A stretch of 64,000 bases of DNA from Pirellulales bacterium (GTDB lineage: Bacteria > Planctomycetota > Planctomycetia > Pirellulales > UBA1268), in contig JAGYJY010000018.1 of NCBI GenBank assembly GCA_018401745.1, positions 20,492 through 84,491 of the forward strand. Reading direction: 5' to 3'. A program made the translations under genes and the position numbers. Shown piece after piece: positions 27,477 through 37,052 of the stretch. The first letter of the stretch is position 1. The number at the start of each line of letters is the position of its first letter. The notes below the pieces were generated by a model that saw only the letters and a list, made by a program, of their open reading frames with translations, searched no databases and was not told where the DNA came from.

Positions 27477-28229
27477 CTATTCCCCAAGACCATTCGCCGG
27501 CCAGAAGGTACCGTACACAAGCACGAACACGATCGGCGTGAGTGATGCCAGGGCGATCAGGCCGAACCCATCGATCAGCGGACTGCGGCCCCGGATGCTG
27601 CTGGCCAGGCCGATGCCAAGGGCTGCCGTGAGCGGCACGGTGATGGTGGAGGTCGTGACGCCACCCGAGTCATAGGCCACGCCCACGATCTCGGGCGGCG
27701 CGAGGGGCGTGAGGGCCATGACGACGACATAGCCGCCGATGATCAGCCACTCGATCGGCCAACCGACCATGATTCGAAGCACGCCGATCACGAGTGCCAC
27801 CCCCACCGACACGGCCACCGTCAGCCGCAAGCCCAGCTGCCAGGTTTCGTTTCCACCCGTCAACTTCCCCGCCTCGGCGGCGACGGCGATCAGGGCAGGC
27901 TCGGCGACGGTGGTACCGAGCCCCAAGGCGAACGCGAAGGCCACCAGCCAGGGCACGCTCCCTTTCCGGGCCAGGGCGTAGGCAAGTTGCTCCCCGATCG
28001 GAAACAGCCCCATCTCGAGGCCGAACACGAACAGCGTCAGACCGATCACGACCAGTGCCAGACCGACAAGAACCGAGGCGACGTTCTCCAGCGGTTGCTG
28101 GAACACCAGGAGTTGGAAGCCGCCGATCACCACGATGATCGGCAGCAGATCCCGCAGGCTGCCGAGCAGTGCCCGCCCGAACCCGGCCAGGCCTCCCAGG
28201 AGCAGTCGCAAACGATCCAGCGGCATCAT
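27477..28229 (-). CDS. DUF1538 membrane protein, first half-transporter
   Basis: A 250-residue polytopic membrane protein and first gene of the operon DUF1538-DUF1538-P-II-CBS. It has helices at about residues 28-45, 50-75, 92-120 and 133-155, plus three more. It carries [20 protein letters not shown] (signature at 106-117) and [20 protein letters not shown] (185-195), paralogous to the next gene. A predicted role is uptake or exchange of a small solute or ion, controlled by the two sensor proteins; this is inference from context. The promoter should lie in 28230-28300, beside the transposase remnant, so expression may depend on imported sequence. Confidence 0.85.
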   Translation of the reverse strand: MMPLDRLRLLLGGLAGFGRALLGSLRDLLPIIVVIGGFQLLVFQQPLENVASVLVGLALVVIGLTLFVFGLEMGLFPIGEQLAYALARKGSVPWLVAFAFALGLGTTVAEPALIAVAAEAGKLTGGNETWQLGLRLTVAVSVGVALVIGVLRIMVGWPIEWLIIGGYVVVMALTPLAPPEIVGVAYDSGGVTTSTITVPLTAALGIGLASSIRGRSPLIDGFGLIALASLTPIVFVLVYGTFWPANGLGE

Positions 28230-28307
28230 GCGGCACCATCGCAGGAAACGGCTCCCGTCGTCCTGACCGGAGCACTTCGAGTCTACAGAATCGGGCGGTC
28301 GCTGAGC

Positions 28308-28640
28308 AGCCCGTTTCGGCGCACGTCGAACGGGAGCTGCGGCCCTACCTCACCTGTGGCATCCTCTGCTTCGGATTCGGCAGGGCACGCTGTACGTCGT
28401 GCGGGCAAGGTTTTGTCGTGGCCTTCTCGTGCAAGGGCCGCGGCGTCTGTCCCTCCTGCAACGGCCGCCGGATGGCACAGCCAGCTGCGGATCTTGGCGA
28501 CTACGTCATTCCTCCGGGTGCCCGTGCAGCTGTGGCCGATTTCGTGCCGCCACCGCGGAAGCATCGGCGCCGGTATCACGGTGTGTTCGCCCCGAATGAC
28601 AAGCTCAGGTCGGCCGTCACGGCCCATGACAAAAGGGAAT
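28308..28640 (+). mobile_element. IS91-family transposase remnant
   Basis: The sequence reads [20 protein letters not shown], then CTSCGQGFVVAFSCKGRG and VCPSCNGRR. This is the N-terminal zinc-binding region of IS91/ISCR-type rolling-circle transposases with all Cys pairs present. After DYVIPP the frame shifts (the typical VPVQLWPIS lies in the next frame) and the HUH nuclease core is missing. Then PPPRKHRRRYHGVFAPND resumes, which belongs to the transposase C-terminus. It is therefore an internally deleted, inactive copy. It lies at the right end of the DUF1538 cassette, just before the second 133-bp repeat. Confidence 0.8.
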
Positions 28641-28687
28641 GTGGGCCGACGAGCTGCCCGACATCGACATCCACATCCACTAAACTG

Positions 28688-28820
28688 CAGGTTGCCAGAC
28701 TGGGGAGCGGCACGGCAGATTGGGCGGAGCGAGCGATCGGTCTGTTGGAGCGTTTCCACGGTCCGCTGCACTCCGTGAGCGACACCAAGTGAGCATGATG
28801 GCTGAACGAGACCGACGGAC
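28688..28820 (+). repeat. 133-bp direct repeat, right copy
   Basis: Partner of 25644-25776. It contains the same gene-end peptide (TADWAERAIGLLERFHGPL and SVSDTK stop) and runs into the true start of the inositol oxygenase gene at 28795. Compared with the left copy, coding changes are conservative (Ser to Gly, Val to Ile, Leu to Met). Both copies may therefore have diverged while translated. Confidence 0.93.
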
Positions 28821-29688
28821 GGACGCGGCCTTCACGAGAGCTGAGGGCTCCCCAGATGCCGCCGAGGCCTGGGAGCAGTTTATCGTCGAGCAGGTCTATC
28901 CCGAGCCGCAGGCGAAAGCTCGGGACGACTATCGCAACTACGACAGCCCCGGCCGCGACACGGTGCGGGAGTTTTACCGCGAGAACCACCGCTTTCAGAC
29001 CTACGACTTCGTGCTGGAGAAGAAGCGAGACTTTCTCCAGTTCAATCGTCGTACGATGAGCGTGTTTGAGGCGCTCGAGTATCTCAACACCCTCGTCGAC
29101 GACTCCGATCCCGATATCGACCTGACGCAGATCAACCATCTGCTGCAGACGTCGGAGGCGATTCGGGCAGCCGGACATCCCGACTGGTTTGTGCTGACAG
29201 GTTTGCTGCACGACCTCGGCAAGGTGCTCTGCCTGTTTGGGGAGCCGCAGTGGGCTGTGGTAGGCGACACTTTTCCTGTGGGATGTGCCTACAGCCCGCG
29301 GATCGTGTATTCCGAGTTTTTCGCCGAGAATCCCGATGCGACCGACCCGCGGTTTCAGTCGCGGCTCGGCGTGTATGAAGAAGGCTGTGGCCTGCGAAAC
29401 GTGCACCTCTCCTGGGGGCATGATGAGTATCTCTACCACCGCATGAAAGACTTCCTGCCCGAGCCCGCGCTTTCCATGATCCGCTTCCATTCGTTTTACG
29501 CCTGGCATCGGGAAGGCGAATACGACTGGCTGTGCGATGACCATGACCGGGAGATGCTGCCCTGGGTGCAGGCCTTCAACCCGTTTGATCTCTACACCAA
29601 AGCGCCGCAGGAGCCCGACTGGAGAGTGCTGCGGCCCTATTACGAGCAGCTGATCAATCGCTATCTGCCGCCAACGCTCAGCTGGTAG
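28795..29688 (+). CDS. Inositol oxygenase (MIOX-type, HD fold)
   Basis: A 297-residue di-iron oxygenase that converts myo-inositol to D-glucuronate. All six metal ligands known from animal MIOX appear in order: His115 in QINHLLQTSEAIR, His139 and Asp140 in LTGLLHDLGKVL, His209 in LSWGHDEYLYH, His232 in IRFHSFYAWH and Asp265 in FNPFDLYTK. FGEPQWAVVGDTFPVGC is almost identical to the animal protein. It starts at an ATG ATG pair inside the right copy of the 133-bp repeat; the left copy holds a truncated duplicate of this start. No glucuronate pathway genes are adjacent. Inositol oxygenase is uncommon in bacteria but recurs in some phyla. Confidence 0.95.
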   Translation: MMAERDRRTDAAFTRAEGSPDAAEAWEQFIVEQVYPEPQAKARDDYRNYDSPGRDTVREFYRENHRFQTYDFVLEKKRDFLQFNRRTMSVFEALEYLNTLVDDSDPDIDLTQINHLLQTSEAIRAAGHPDWFVLTGLLHDLGKVLCLFGEPQWAVVGDTFPVGCAYSPRIVYSEFFAENPDATDPRFQSRLGVYEEGCGLRNVHLSWGHDEYLYHRMKDFLPEPALSMIRFHSFYAWHREGEYDWLCDDHDREMLPWVQAFNPFDLYTKAPQEPDWRVLRPYYEQLINRYLPPTLSW

Positions 29689-29720
29689 CGGCTGTATCCG
29701 AGGCTCGGACACCACGGGGG

Positions 29721-30647
29721 TCAGTCTGCCGGAGCTCGCAGAGGATCGAGGGCCTCGTTGATGGCGGCGGTGAGCTGCTCAAGCTCGTCATCCCCGTAGA
29801 CTGGCAGACACGCCGACTGCCGCAGGGCTGCCGTCCAGGTCAGCTCGATGCCCGGAGGCAGCGAGGCGATCGCAAAGGCTTCTTGTGTGGGCATGCCAAA
29901 GGCGAACTTCGTGGCGTCGACGTGGATGCTCCGGGAGTCGTGGGTTCCTTCCTGGAGCCAGCGAGGAGGATTGGCGAGCGGGGCAAGCTGGCCTGCTGAG
30001 CGTTTCTGCAAGAGCCAGACACAGCTCGCGACCCGCCCTGAGGCAGGGTCGGCCCAGATGAAGTGCCGCATTGTCAGCGGGGCGTGCCGGTTGCCCACCC
30101 GCACGAGGCTGTCGACGTCGATCACCTGAAGCGTGTTGGTCTTGCCCACCCGGCGAAGGCCGCCCAGATTGCGGCCGTTGGCGGAGAGCACTTTCCGGCC
30201 GAGCATGTCGATGCCGGCTGCGGCTGGCGGAGCTTCGGTGTCGACGATCGTCAGGCGACTGTTGAGCGGCACCGCATAGCCGACGCCCACTTCAGCCAGC
30301 TGATAACTCGGAGCAACTCCAGCAGGAGCGGTGTTGGCCACGGTCGCCAAGAATGCCAGGGTGAAAAGCGGCACCCGTGCGCGAATCACTGCTGGAACCT
30401 TCTTCGCATCTCCGCTGGTGATCCGCGACACAGCGGCATAGACCATGCGGTTGAAGCGAGCCGCAGAAGCGTCTGAAACCACGGTGCCAGGGGGAATCCT
30501 TGGAACCGTTTCCAGAGCGGGCGGCGCTGCAAGGGAGCCTTTTGCCACCGCTGCCACGAGAAGCACTCCCACGGCCGTCCGCCTGAGCAAGCGGAATGGC
30601 TTCTGCCAGTCGCCGAGACCAAAACAGGCGGTGGGTCGTGTGGGCAT
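29721..30647 (-). CDS. Exported hypothetical protein
   Basis: A 308-residue protein with an N-terminal membrane/signal segment (RRTAVGVLLVAAVAKGSLAA) and no further clear helices. The body contains ITSGDAKKVPAVIRARVPL, MRHFIWADPASGRVASCVWL and a C-terminal acidic segment. I recognise no family. The frame is intact, and codon use and GC match the neighbours, so it is a real gene. It is convergent with the inositol oxygenase gene, 32 bases apart, and divergent from the amidohydrolase gene. Confidence 0.7.
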   Translation of the reverse strand: MPTRPTACFGLGDWQKPFRLLRRTAVGVLLVAAVAKGSLAAPPALETVPRIPPGTVVSDASAARFNRMVYAAVSRITSGDAKKVPAVIRARVPLFTLAFLATVANTAPAGVAPSYQLAEVGVGYAVPLNSRLTIVDTEAPPAAAGIDMLGRKVLSANGRNLGGLRRVGKTNTLQVIDVDSLVRVGNRHAPLTMRHFIWADPASGRVASCVWLLQKRSAGQLAPLANPPRWLQEGTHDSRSIHVDATKFAFGMPTQEAFAIASLPPGIELTWTAALRQSACLPVYGDDELEQLTAAINEALDPLRAPAD

Positions 30648-30863
30648 TGCGGGGCTTTCTTCCTGGGCGGCAATCGTCCCGCAGAAAGGATGGCGGAATC
30701 AAGCCGAAAAACCGTCGCTCTGCGCCGGGCTGCGGCGGCGTGAAACCGCGTCGTGGCGATGCTACCGTTGAGACTCGGGCCGCGAACCGGAACGGGATAG
30801 GGCATCGCTGAAGATGCTCCGCCGGCTGCGGATTTCCGAGCGACCTTGTGCGGAGTTTCACGC

Positions 30864-33800
30864 ATGCCTGGATGCTTGCGGCGAATGTGCCTAGCTCTCG
30901 TTGTCTGCGCTGGCTGGGGGGGATTGGCGGAGGCGGCAAACGCGGAGGTCGTGGGCACGCGGCCGGTTGAAGGCCTACGGGAAAACACCCCCGAGGTGCA
31001 TGCCCTCGTGGGCGGCCGCATTGTGGTGTCGCCCGGCCGGGTGATTGAGAAGGGCACGCTGGTCATTCGCGGCGGCCGCATCGCGGCCGTTGGCGAGGTG
31101 GAGACGCCGGCGGATGCGCGGGTGTGGGATCTCACTGGCAAGACGATCACCCCCGGGCTGATCGATGCGTTGACCGAGGTGGATGTTGACGCGTCAAGCG
31201 TGAGGAAGGGCGCTGCCCACTGGAGTGATCAGGTGACGCCGCAGCTGGATGTTGTGGATGCCGGCATTCGTGATTCCGCTGCCAACAAGAAACTGCGATC
31301 CCAGGGAATCGCCGCCCGCTTGCTCGCCCCCTCGGGAAGGATTCTCAAAGGCGGAAGCGCCGTTGTGCTCACCAACGATCAGGATGCCAACACGGCGGTG
31401 GTGAGCCGCAACGTGGCTCAGCACCTGCGGCTGACGGTGTCGCCGGGCCGCGGCCGCTCCAGCTACCCGAGTTCTCCCATGGGCGCGGTGGCGCTCGCCC
31501 GTCAGACGCTGCTCGATGCCGACTGGTATCAGCTGGCCTGGCAGGCTTCGGCGGCCGACGCCTCGCTGCCACAGCCCGAACGCAACGATGCCCTGGCGGC
31601 GGTAGCCGAGCATGTGGCCGAGCAGGGCCTTTTCATCTGCGACGCCTCCAACGAGCTTTTCGCGTTGCGGGCCGACAGATTTGCTCGTGAGTTTTCGCTC
31701 AACATCGCGATCCGTGGATCTGGCCATGAATACAAACGGCTTGAGGCGATCGCGGCCTGCAATCGCGCCATCATCCTGCCGGTCGATTTTCCCAAGCCTC
31801 CAAACGTGGCCACGACCGAGGCTGCCCTGAGCGTCGATCTCGACGACCTGCTGCACTGGGAGATGGCTCCAGAGAACCCAGGCCGCTTGGTGAAAGCTGG
31901 CGTGACGATCGCGCTCTCCAGCCATGGGCTCGACGACGCCGGTGGCTTTCTTGCCGGCGTGCGGCGTGCGGTGACGCGTGGACTGGCCGCCGATGCGGCC
32001 CTCGCTGCGATGACAACCACGCCAGCGGCGGTGCTGGGCGTGGCAGACAAGCTCGGCACGCTTGAGACGCACAAGCTGGCCAGTTTCATTGTCACCGACG
32101 GCGACCTGCTCGCGGCGAAGACCAGGGTGCTGGAGACCTGGGTGGCGGGAGAGCGGTTTGAGGTGGAGCCAGAGGTGGAGCTCGACCTGCGGGGCAGCTG
32201 GACGGTGAAGCCGGAGGGGGATCGGCCCTCGCTGGTGATCACCCTCGAGGGAAAACCGACGGCCCTGAAGGGGACGGTTCGGCCGGCAGAGGCCGGCGAC
32301 GAGGATGAGCCGACAGCCAAGCTGGTGCGGGCCGGCGTTCGCAACCGGCAGTTTTCCTGCGCGTTCGCCGGCAAAGGCCTGATCGGCGACGGGGTTGTGC
32401 GGCTGACGGCGGTCGTGATCGCAGAGGAGGAGGAAGACGCGGAGCTTGAGGGCCAGCTCACGCTCGGCGATGGCCAGCAGCTCGCCTTCACCGCCACGCG
32501 GCTCGACGCCGACGAGCAGCCGGCCGAGGCCGGCGACGAGGAAGGAAAAGAAGGAGAAGGCCGACGACGCCATGGCAAGCCAGGCGGTCACCTATCCGCT
32601 CGGAGCTGCCGGTCGCACCGAGCCGCTGAAGCAGCCAGCAGCAGTGCTCTTTCGCAACGGCACGATCTGGACGTCGGGCGACAAGGGCATCCTTGAAAAC
32701 GCGTCGGTGCTGGTGGTCGAGGGCAGGATTCAGGCCGTGGGGGCCGACGTTGCGGCACCGGCGGATGCGGTCGTGATCGACCTGGCAGGGCGGCACCTCA
32801 CCCCAGGCATCATCGACTGCCACTCCCACATGGCGACCGACGGCGGCGTCAACGAGGGCACGCAGGCGATCACCGCCGAGGTTCGCATCGGTGACTTCAT
32901 CGACTCCGACGACGTCACGATCTACCGGCAGCTCGCCGGCGGTGTGACGGCAGCCAACATCCTGCACGGCTCGGCCAACCCAATCGGCGGGCAGAACCAG
33001 GTGATCAAGCTTCGCTGGGGCTGCCTGCCTGAGGAGATGAAGCTGGCGGGGGCTCCGCAGGGCATCAAGTTTGCACTCGGAGAAAATGTCAAACAGGCCA
33101 ACTGGGGCGACGAACACACCACGCGGTATCCCCAGACGCGGATGGGTGTCGAGCAGATCATGCGCGATGCCTTTGAGGCGGCCCGGCACTACCGCCAGCA
33201 GCAGCACACCTGGCAGAAGACCGGCCGCGGGCTGCCTCCGAGGCGAGATCTCGAGCTTGAGGCGATCGCGGAGATCCTCGAGGGCACGCGGTGGATCCAC
33301 TGCCACAGCTACCGGCAGGATGAGATCCTCGCCCTCTTGCGGACGCTCGATGAATTCGACATCACCATCGGCTCCTTTCAGCACATTCTCGAGGGCTACA
33401 AAGTTGCCGATGTGATGGCGGCACATGGGGCGACCGGCTCAGCCTTTGCCGACTGGTGGGCCTACAAGTTTGAGGTCTACGACGCGATTCCCTACGCCGG
33501 GGCGCTGATGCACAACGCCGGTGTGGTGGTTTCCTTCAACTCCGATGACCGCGAGCTGGGCCGTCATCTCAATCAGGAGGCCGCCAAGGCGGTGAAGTAT
33601 GGTGGCGTTGCTCCACACGAGGCCTTGAAGTTTGTCACGCTCAATCCGGCGAAGCAGCTGCGGATCGACGACCGCGTGGGCTCGGTGGAAGCAGGCAAGG
33701 ATGCCGACCTGGTCGTCTGGAGCGGGGATCCGCTGGCGATCACCTCGCGGGTGGAGCAGACCTGGATCGATGGCCGCCGCTACTTCGATCTTGAGGAGGA

Positions 33801-33969
33801 TCGGGAGCTGCGGCGGCGTGATGCAGAGGTTCGTAACACGCTCGTGCAGAAGATCCTCGGCTCGGGGGAGGAGATGGCGGCCGAAGGCGAGGCGAACGTT
33901 GATGAGAGTGATCTCTGGCCGCGGGCAGACCTCTTTTGCCACGGGCATGACCATGGGCATGCTCAGTGA
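30864..33969 (+). CDS. Tandem amidohydrolase, two modules, frame broken near 32540-32555
   Basis: A secreted protein of about 1034 residues with two amidohydrolase modules. The first follows a signal peptide (MCLALVVCAGWGGLAEAA). It has the small beta domain (GTLVIRGGRIAAVGEVETP), but its metal loop reads GKTITPGLIDALTEVDVD without the HxH pair. After a charged linker the frame shifts and the second module begins. It has a proper HxH (GRHLTPGIIDCHSHMATDG), WIHCHSYRQDEIL and VVSFNSDDREL, and should be the active one. GSVEAGKDADLVVWSGDPL closes the beta domain. Such double proteins occur as one gene in planctomycetes, so the break is probably error. Substrate unknown; it overlaps no neighbour and precedes a third module. 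Confidence 0.82.
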
Positions 33970-34043
33970 CCCGAGCTCGCCACGCTACGGGCAGGCTTTC
34001 CGCCCAGCGTTTTGTGAACACTGTTTCTTGGAAGGAAAACCTG

Positions 34044-35381
34044 ATGATCCGCTCTGGTGGTCTGCGACTGATGCTGCTTGGGGTGCTGGCTGCCGGTGCG
34101 ATGGCAGGCCGGGCAGGAGCCCATCCTGAGGTGCCGGGCGAGGCCGCCGGGCGGCCGGTCGCGATCACTGCCGCGACGGTGCACACCGTCTCGGGCGGTG
34201 TGGTCAACGACGCCACAGTGCTGATTCGCAAAGGCCGCATCGCGGCGGTGGGCAAGGACGTGAAGATCCCCAAGCGAGCGATTCGCATCGATGCGACGGG
34301 AAAGCATGTCTTTCCCGGGCTCTTTGCAGCCAACAGCGACCTCGGCCTGGTGGAGATCAACTCGATTCGAGCCACGCTCGACAAAAATGAGACCGGCTCG
34401 ATCACCCCAAACGTGAAGGCGTGGGTGTCGGTGAATCCCGACAGCGAGATGATTCCGGTGACCCGCAGCAACGGCGTGTTGCTGGCGCTGACGGCGCCGA
34501 CGGGCGGGCTGCTGGCGGGGCAGTCGGCGGTGCTGCAGCTGGATGGATGGACCTACGAAGATCTCACCCTCAAGCCCGCTGTGGCGATGCACGTGGGCTG
34601 GCCGGCGATGTCGCCAGTGATCGATTGGGAGACCGAACGCTCCGCCAAGGAGCAGCTGGCGGATCGCGACACAGCGCTTGAGCGGCTGCGTGGGGCCTTC
34701 GACGACGCGCGGGCCTACGCCAAGGCGCGGGCCGCGGATCCCGCGACTCCTCGCGACGCCCGCTGGGAGGCCATGCTGCCGGTGCTTGCCGGTGAGCAGC
34801 CGCTGATCATCGATGCCGACGATCTCCAGCAGATTCAGGCGGCGGTCGCCTTTGCGGTCGAGCAGAAGGTGAAGATCATCATCCACGGTGGCTACGACGC
34901 GCCTCACTGTGCACGCCTGCTCAAAGAACATGATGTGCCTGTGATCGTGAGCGAGGTCTATCGGCTGCCGCTTCGCCGCTGGGAGCCCTACGACTCGGCC
35001 TACACGGTGCCGGCCCGCCTGCATGCAGCGGGGGTTGCCTACTGCATCTCTGGAGGCGGACGGTTTGGGGCCTCCATGCTCCGCAACCTGCCCTACCATG
35101 CGGCGATGGCGGTGGCCTTCGGCCTGCCTGCCGAGGCGGCCCTCGAGGCGATCACCCTGGCGCCTGCCGAGATTCTGGGCGTTGCCGATCGGGTGGGCTC
35201 ATTGGAGGTGGGCAAAGACGCCACGCTGATCATCACTGACGGTGATCCGCTGGAAACCGGCACCAAGGTGGAGGCCGCCTTTGTGCAGGGCCGGCCCGTC
35301 GATCTCAACGACCGCCACAAGCGGCTGTGGAAAAAGTATGAAGAGAAATACCGACGGCTCGAGAGCGGCCCCAGCCGTTGA
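34044..35381 (+). CDS. Amidohydrolase-like exported protein lacking the HxH motif
   Basis: A 445-residue protein with a signal peptide (MIRSGGLRLMLLGVLAAGAM). The amidohydrolase beta-domain pattern is clear: NDATVLIRKGRIAAVGKDV at the N-terminus and GSLEVGKDATLIITDGDPL at the C-terminus. The metal-binding stretch that should hold HxH reads GKHVFPGLFAANSDLGLVE instead, so it may be a non-catalytic partner or use altered chemistry. It lies 74 bases after the tandem amidohydrolase on the same strand. GGAAGG-like sequence before 34044 supports this start over the frame's upstream limit. It is tail-to-tail with the acyl-CoA synthetase gene with no gap. Confidence 0.85.
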   Translation: MIRSGGLRLMLLGVLAAGAMAGRAGAHPEVPGEAAGRPVAITAATVHTVSGGVVNDATVLIRKGRIAAVGKDVKIPKRAIRIDATGKHVFPGLFAANSDLGLVEINSIRATLDKNETGSITPNVKAWVSVNPDSEMIPVTRSNGVLLALTAPTGGLLAGQSAVLQLDGWTYEDLTLKPAVAMHVGWPAMSPVIDWETERSAKEQLADRDTALERLRGAFDDARAYAKARAADPATPRDARWEAMLPVLAGEQPLIIDADDLQQIQAAVAFAVEQKVKIIIHGGYDAPHCARLLKEHDVPVIVSEVYRLPLRRWEPYDSAYTVPARLHAAGVAYCISGGGRFGASMLRNLPYHAAMAVAFGLPAEAALEAITLAPAEILGVADRVGSLEVGKDATLIITDGDPLETGTKVEAAFVQGRPVDLNDRHKRLWKKYEEKYRRLESGPSR

Positions 35382-37052
35382 TCATGGCGAGGCTTCCAGC
35401 TGCCTGCGGATCTCCTTCTTATCGATCTTGCCCACGCTGGTGCGAGGCAGGGCGTCGACGAAGCGGATCTCGGTGAGGATCGCCCGCTTGTGGATCGAGC
35501 CGTCATCGATGAAGCGATGGAGAAACCTGCCGAGCTCTCGGGAGGTGAGGCTGCCCGCGAAGCCCTCCCGCAGCACGACGAGAGCGCAGGGATGCTCATC
35601 CCATTTCTTGTCGCGGCTGGCGACCACAGCCACCTCGCGAACGCCCTCATGCTGGCTCAGGGCGCTCTCGAGCTCTTGCGAAGAGATCCATTCCCCACCG
35701 ACTTTGATCACGTCTTTGAGGCGGTCAGTGATGCGGATGTAGCCCTCGGCATCGATGAAGGCGATGTCGCCGGTGTGCAGCCAGCCGCCGTGCCAGAGTT
35801 CGCGGCTCCGCTGCTCATCGCGGTAGTAGCCCTCGGTCAGCCACGGGCAGCGGAGCACCAGCTCCCCGGTCTCCTGGCTGCCCAGCGGCAGGAGCGCCTC
35901 GTGGCTGCCCCAGATGCGAGCCTGCACGAGCGGAAAGGCAAAGCCCGTGCGGCAGAGCACGTCGAGCTGCGTGGCCGCGTCGCTCTCGGCATGCGCTGGC
36001 TTCCAGTGGGGAGCCGCCACCACCGGGCAGGTTTCTGACATGCCGTAGCCGCCCATGATGCGGATGCCGCGGCCCTGAGCCGCCTCGGCAAGGCCCTTGG
36101 GAAGCGGAGCGCCTCCGATCACGAGCTTCAGCCCTTGGTAGTTGAGGCCTTCGGCTGCCGGATGGTTGAGCAGCATCTGCACGAGCGTGGGCACGCAGTG
36201 TGAGAAAGTGACGGCATGCTCTTTGATCAACCGGACGAGCCGATCGGGCTCATAGCGGCCGGGATAGACCTGCTTCAGGCCGAGCATGGTGGCCAGGTAG
36301 GGGATGCCCCAGGCGTGGACATGAAACATCGGCGTGAGCGGGAGATACACATCGCCTGCGTCGATGCCGACGGGCTGATGGTGAGCGGCAAAGCCGGCGG
36401 TGGTGGCGAGCGTGTGGAGCACGATCTGCCGGTGGGTGAAGAAGACGCCCTTGGGATCCCCGGTGGTGCCCGTGGTGTAGAAGAGGGTTGCCACGGTGTT
36501 TTCGTCGAGATCGGGCCAGTCGAAGCCGGCGGCCACGTCGCCAGCAGCCGCGGCCAGCAACGGCTCATAGTCGCCGGCAAGCGGGAGCGAGCTGTCGGGG
36601 GCCGCCCCCTCATCGGAGAGCGACACCCAGCGGCGGACGCTCGGCAGCGTTGCGGCAAGGCCTTCGGCGACTTGCTGGAAATCGGGGTGAAAGAGCAACG
36701 CTACGTCTTCTGCGTGGCGGATGGTCCAGCCCATCTGTTCCGGCGTGAGGCGGACATTCACCGTGTGAAGCACCGCCCCGAGCATCGGCACCGCGAAGAA
36801 GAGCTCGAGATAACGATGGCTGTCCCAGTCCATCACCCCCACCCGGTCGCCAGGCCTGACCCCCAGCCGCACGAGCATCGCCGCCGCGCGGTCGATCCTG
36901 GCAAAGAACTCGGTGTAGTCGTGCTCCCGCAGGTCGCGGTAGGTGATCGTCTGATGGGGAGCCCATGCTCTCGCTCTGCTGAGCAGGTCACGGATCAGCA
37001 GCTGTGCAACGGGCTTGGCGATCCACGGAGTGCCGGCATCTGGTCGCGTCAT
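35382..37052 (-). CDS. Medium/long-chain acyl-CoA synthetase (AMP-binding)
   Basis: A 556-residue cytoplasmic adenylate-forming enzyme that activates a fatty acid with ATP and CoA. Motifs in order: the P-loop-like YTTGTTGDPKGVFFTHRQ; PMFHVHAWGIPY; GGYGMSETCPV; GWLHTGDIAFIDAEGYIRIT with the conserved Asp; DRLKDVIKVGGEWISSQELE; and PRTSVGKIDKKEIR with the catalytic Lys. Length and order match long-chain-fatty-acid-CoA ligases. The ATG at 37052 is chosen over a longer frame (to 37121) because MTRPDAGTPWIAKPVAQLL is the usual N-terminus. The gene is single, convergent with the amidohydrolase gene and divergent from moxR. Confidence 0.94.
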   Translation of the reverse strand: MTRPDAGTPWIAKPVAQLLIRDLLSRARAWAPHQTITYRDLREHDYTEFFARIDRAAAMLVRLGVRPGDRVGVMDWDSHRYLELFFAVPMLGAVLHTVNVRLTPEQMGWTIRHAEDVALLFHPDFQQVAEGLAATLPSVRRWVSLSDEGAAPDSSLPLAGDYEPLLAAAAGDVAAGFDWPDLDENTVATLFYTTGTTGDPKGVFFTHRQIVLHTLATTAGFAAHHQPVGIDAGDVYLPLTPMFHVHAWGIPYLATMLGLKQVYPGRYEPDRLVRLIKEHAVTFSHCVPTLVQMLLNHPAAEGLNYQGLKLVIGGAPLPKGLAEAAQGRGIRIMGGYGMSETCPVVAAPHWKPAHAESDAATQLDVLCRTGFAFPLVQARIWGSHEALLPLGSQETGELVLRCPWLTEGYYRDEQRSRELWHGGWLHTGDIAFIDAEGYIRITDRLKDVIKVGGEWISSQELESALSQHEGVREVAVVASRDKKWDEHPCALVVLREGFAGSLTSRELGRFLHRFIDDGSIHKRAILTEIRFVDALPRTSVGKIDKKEIRRQLEASP

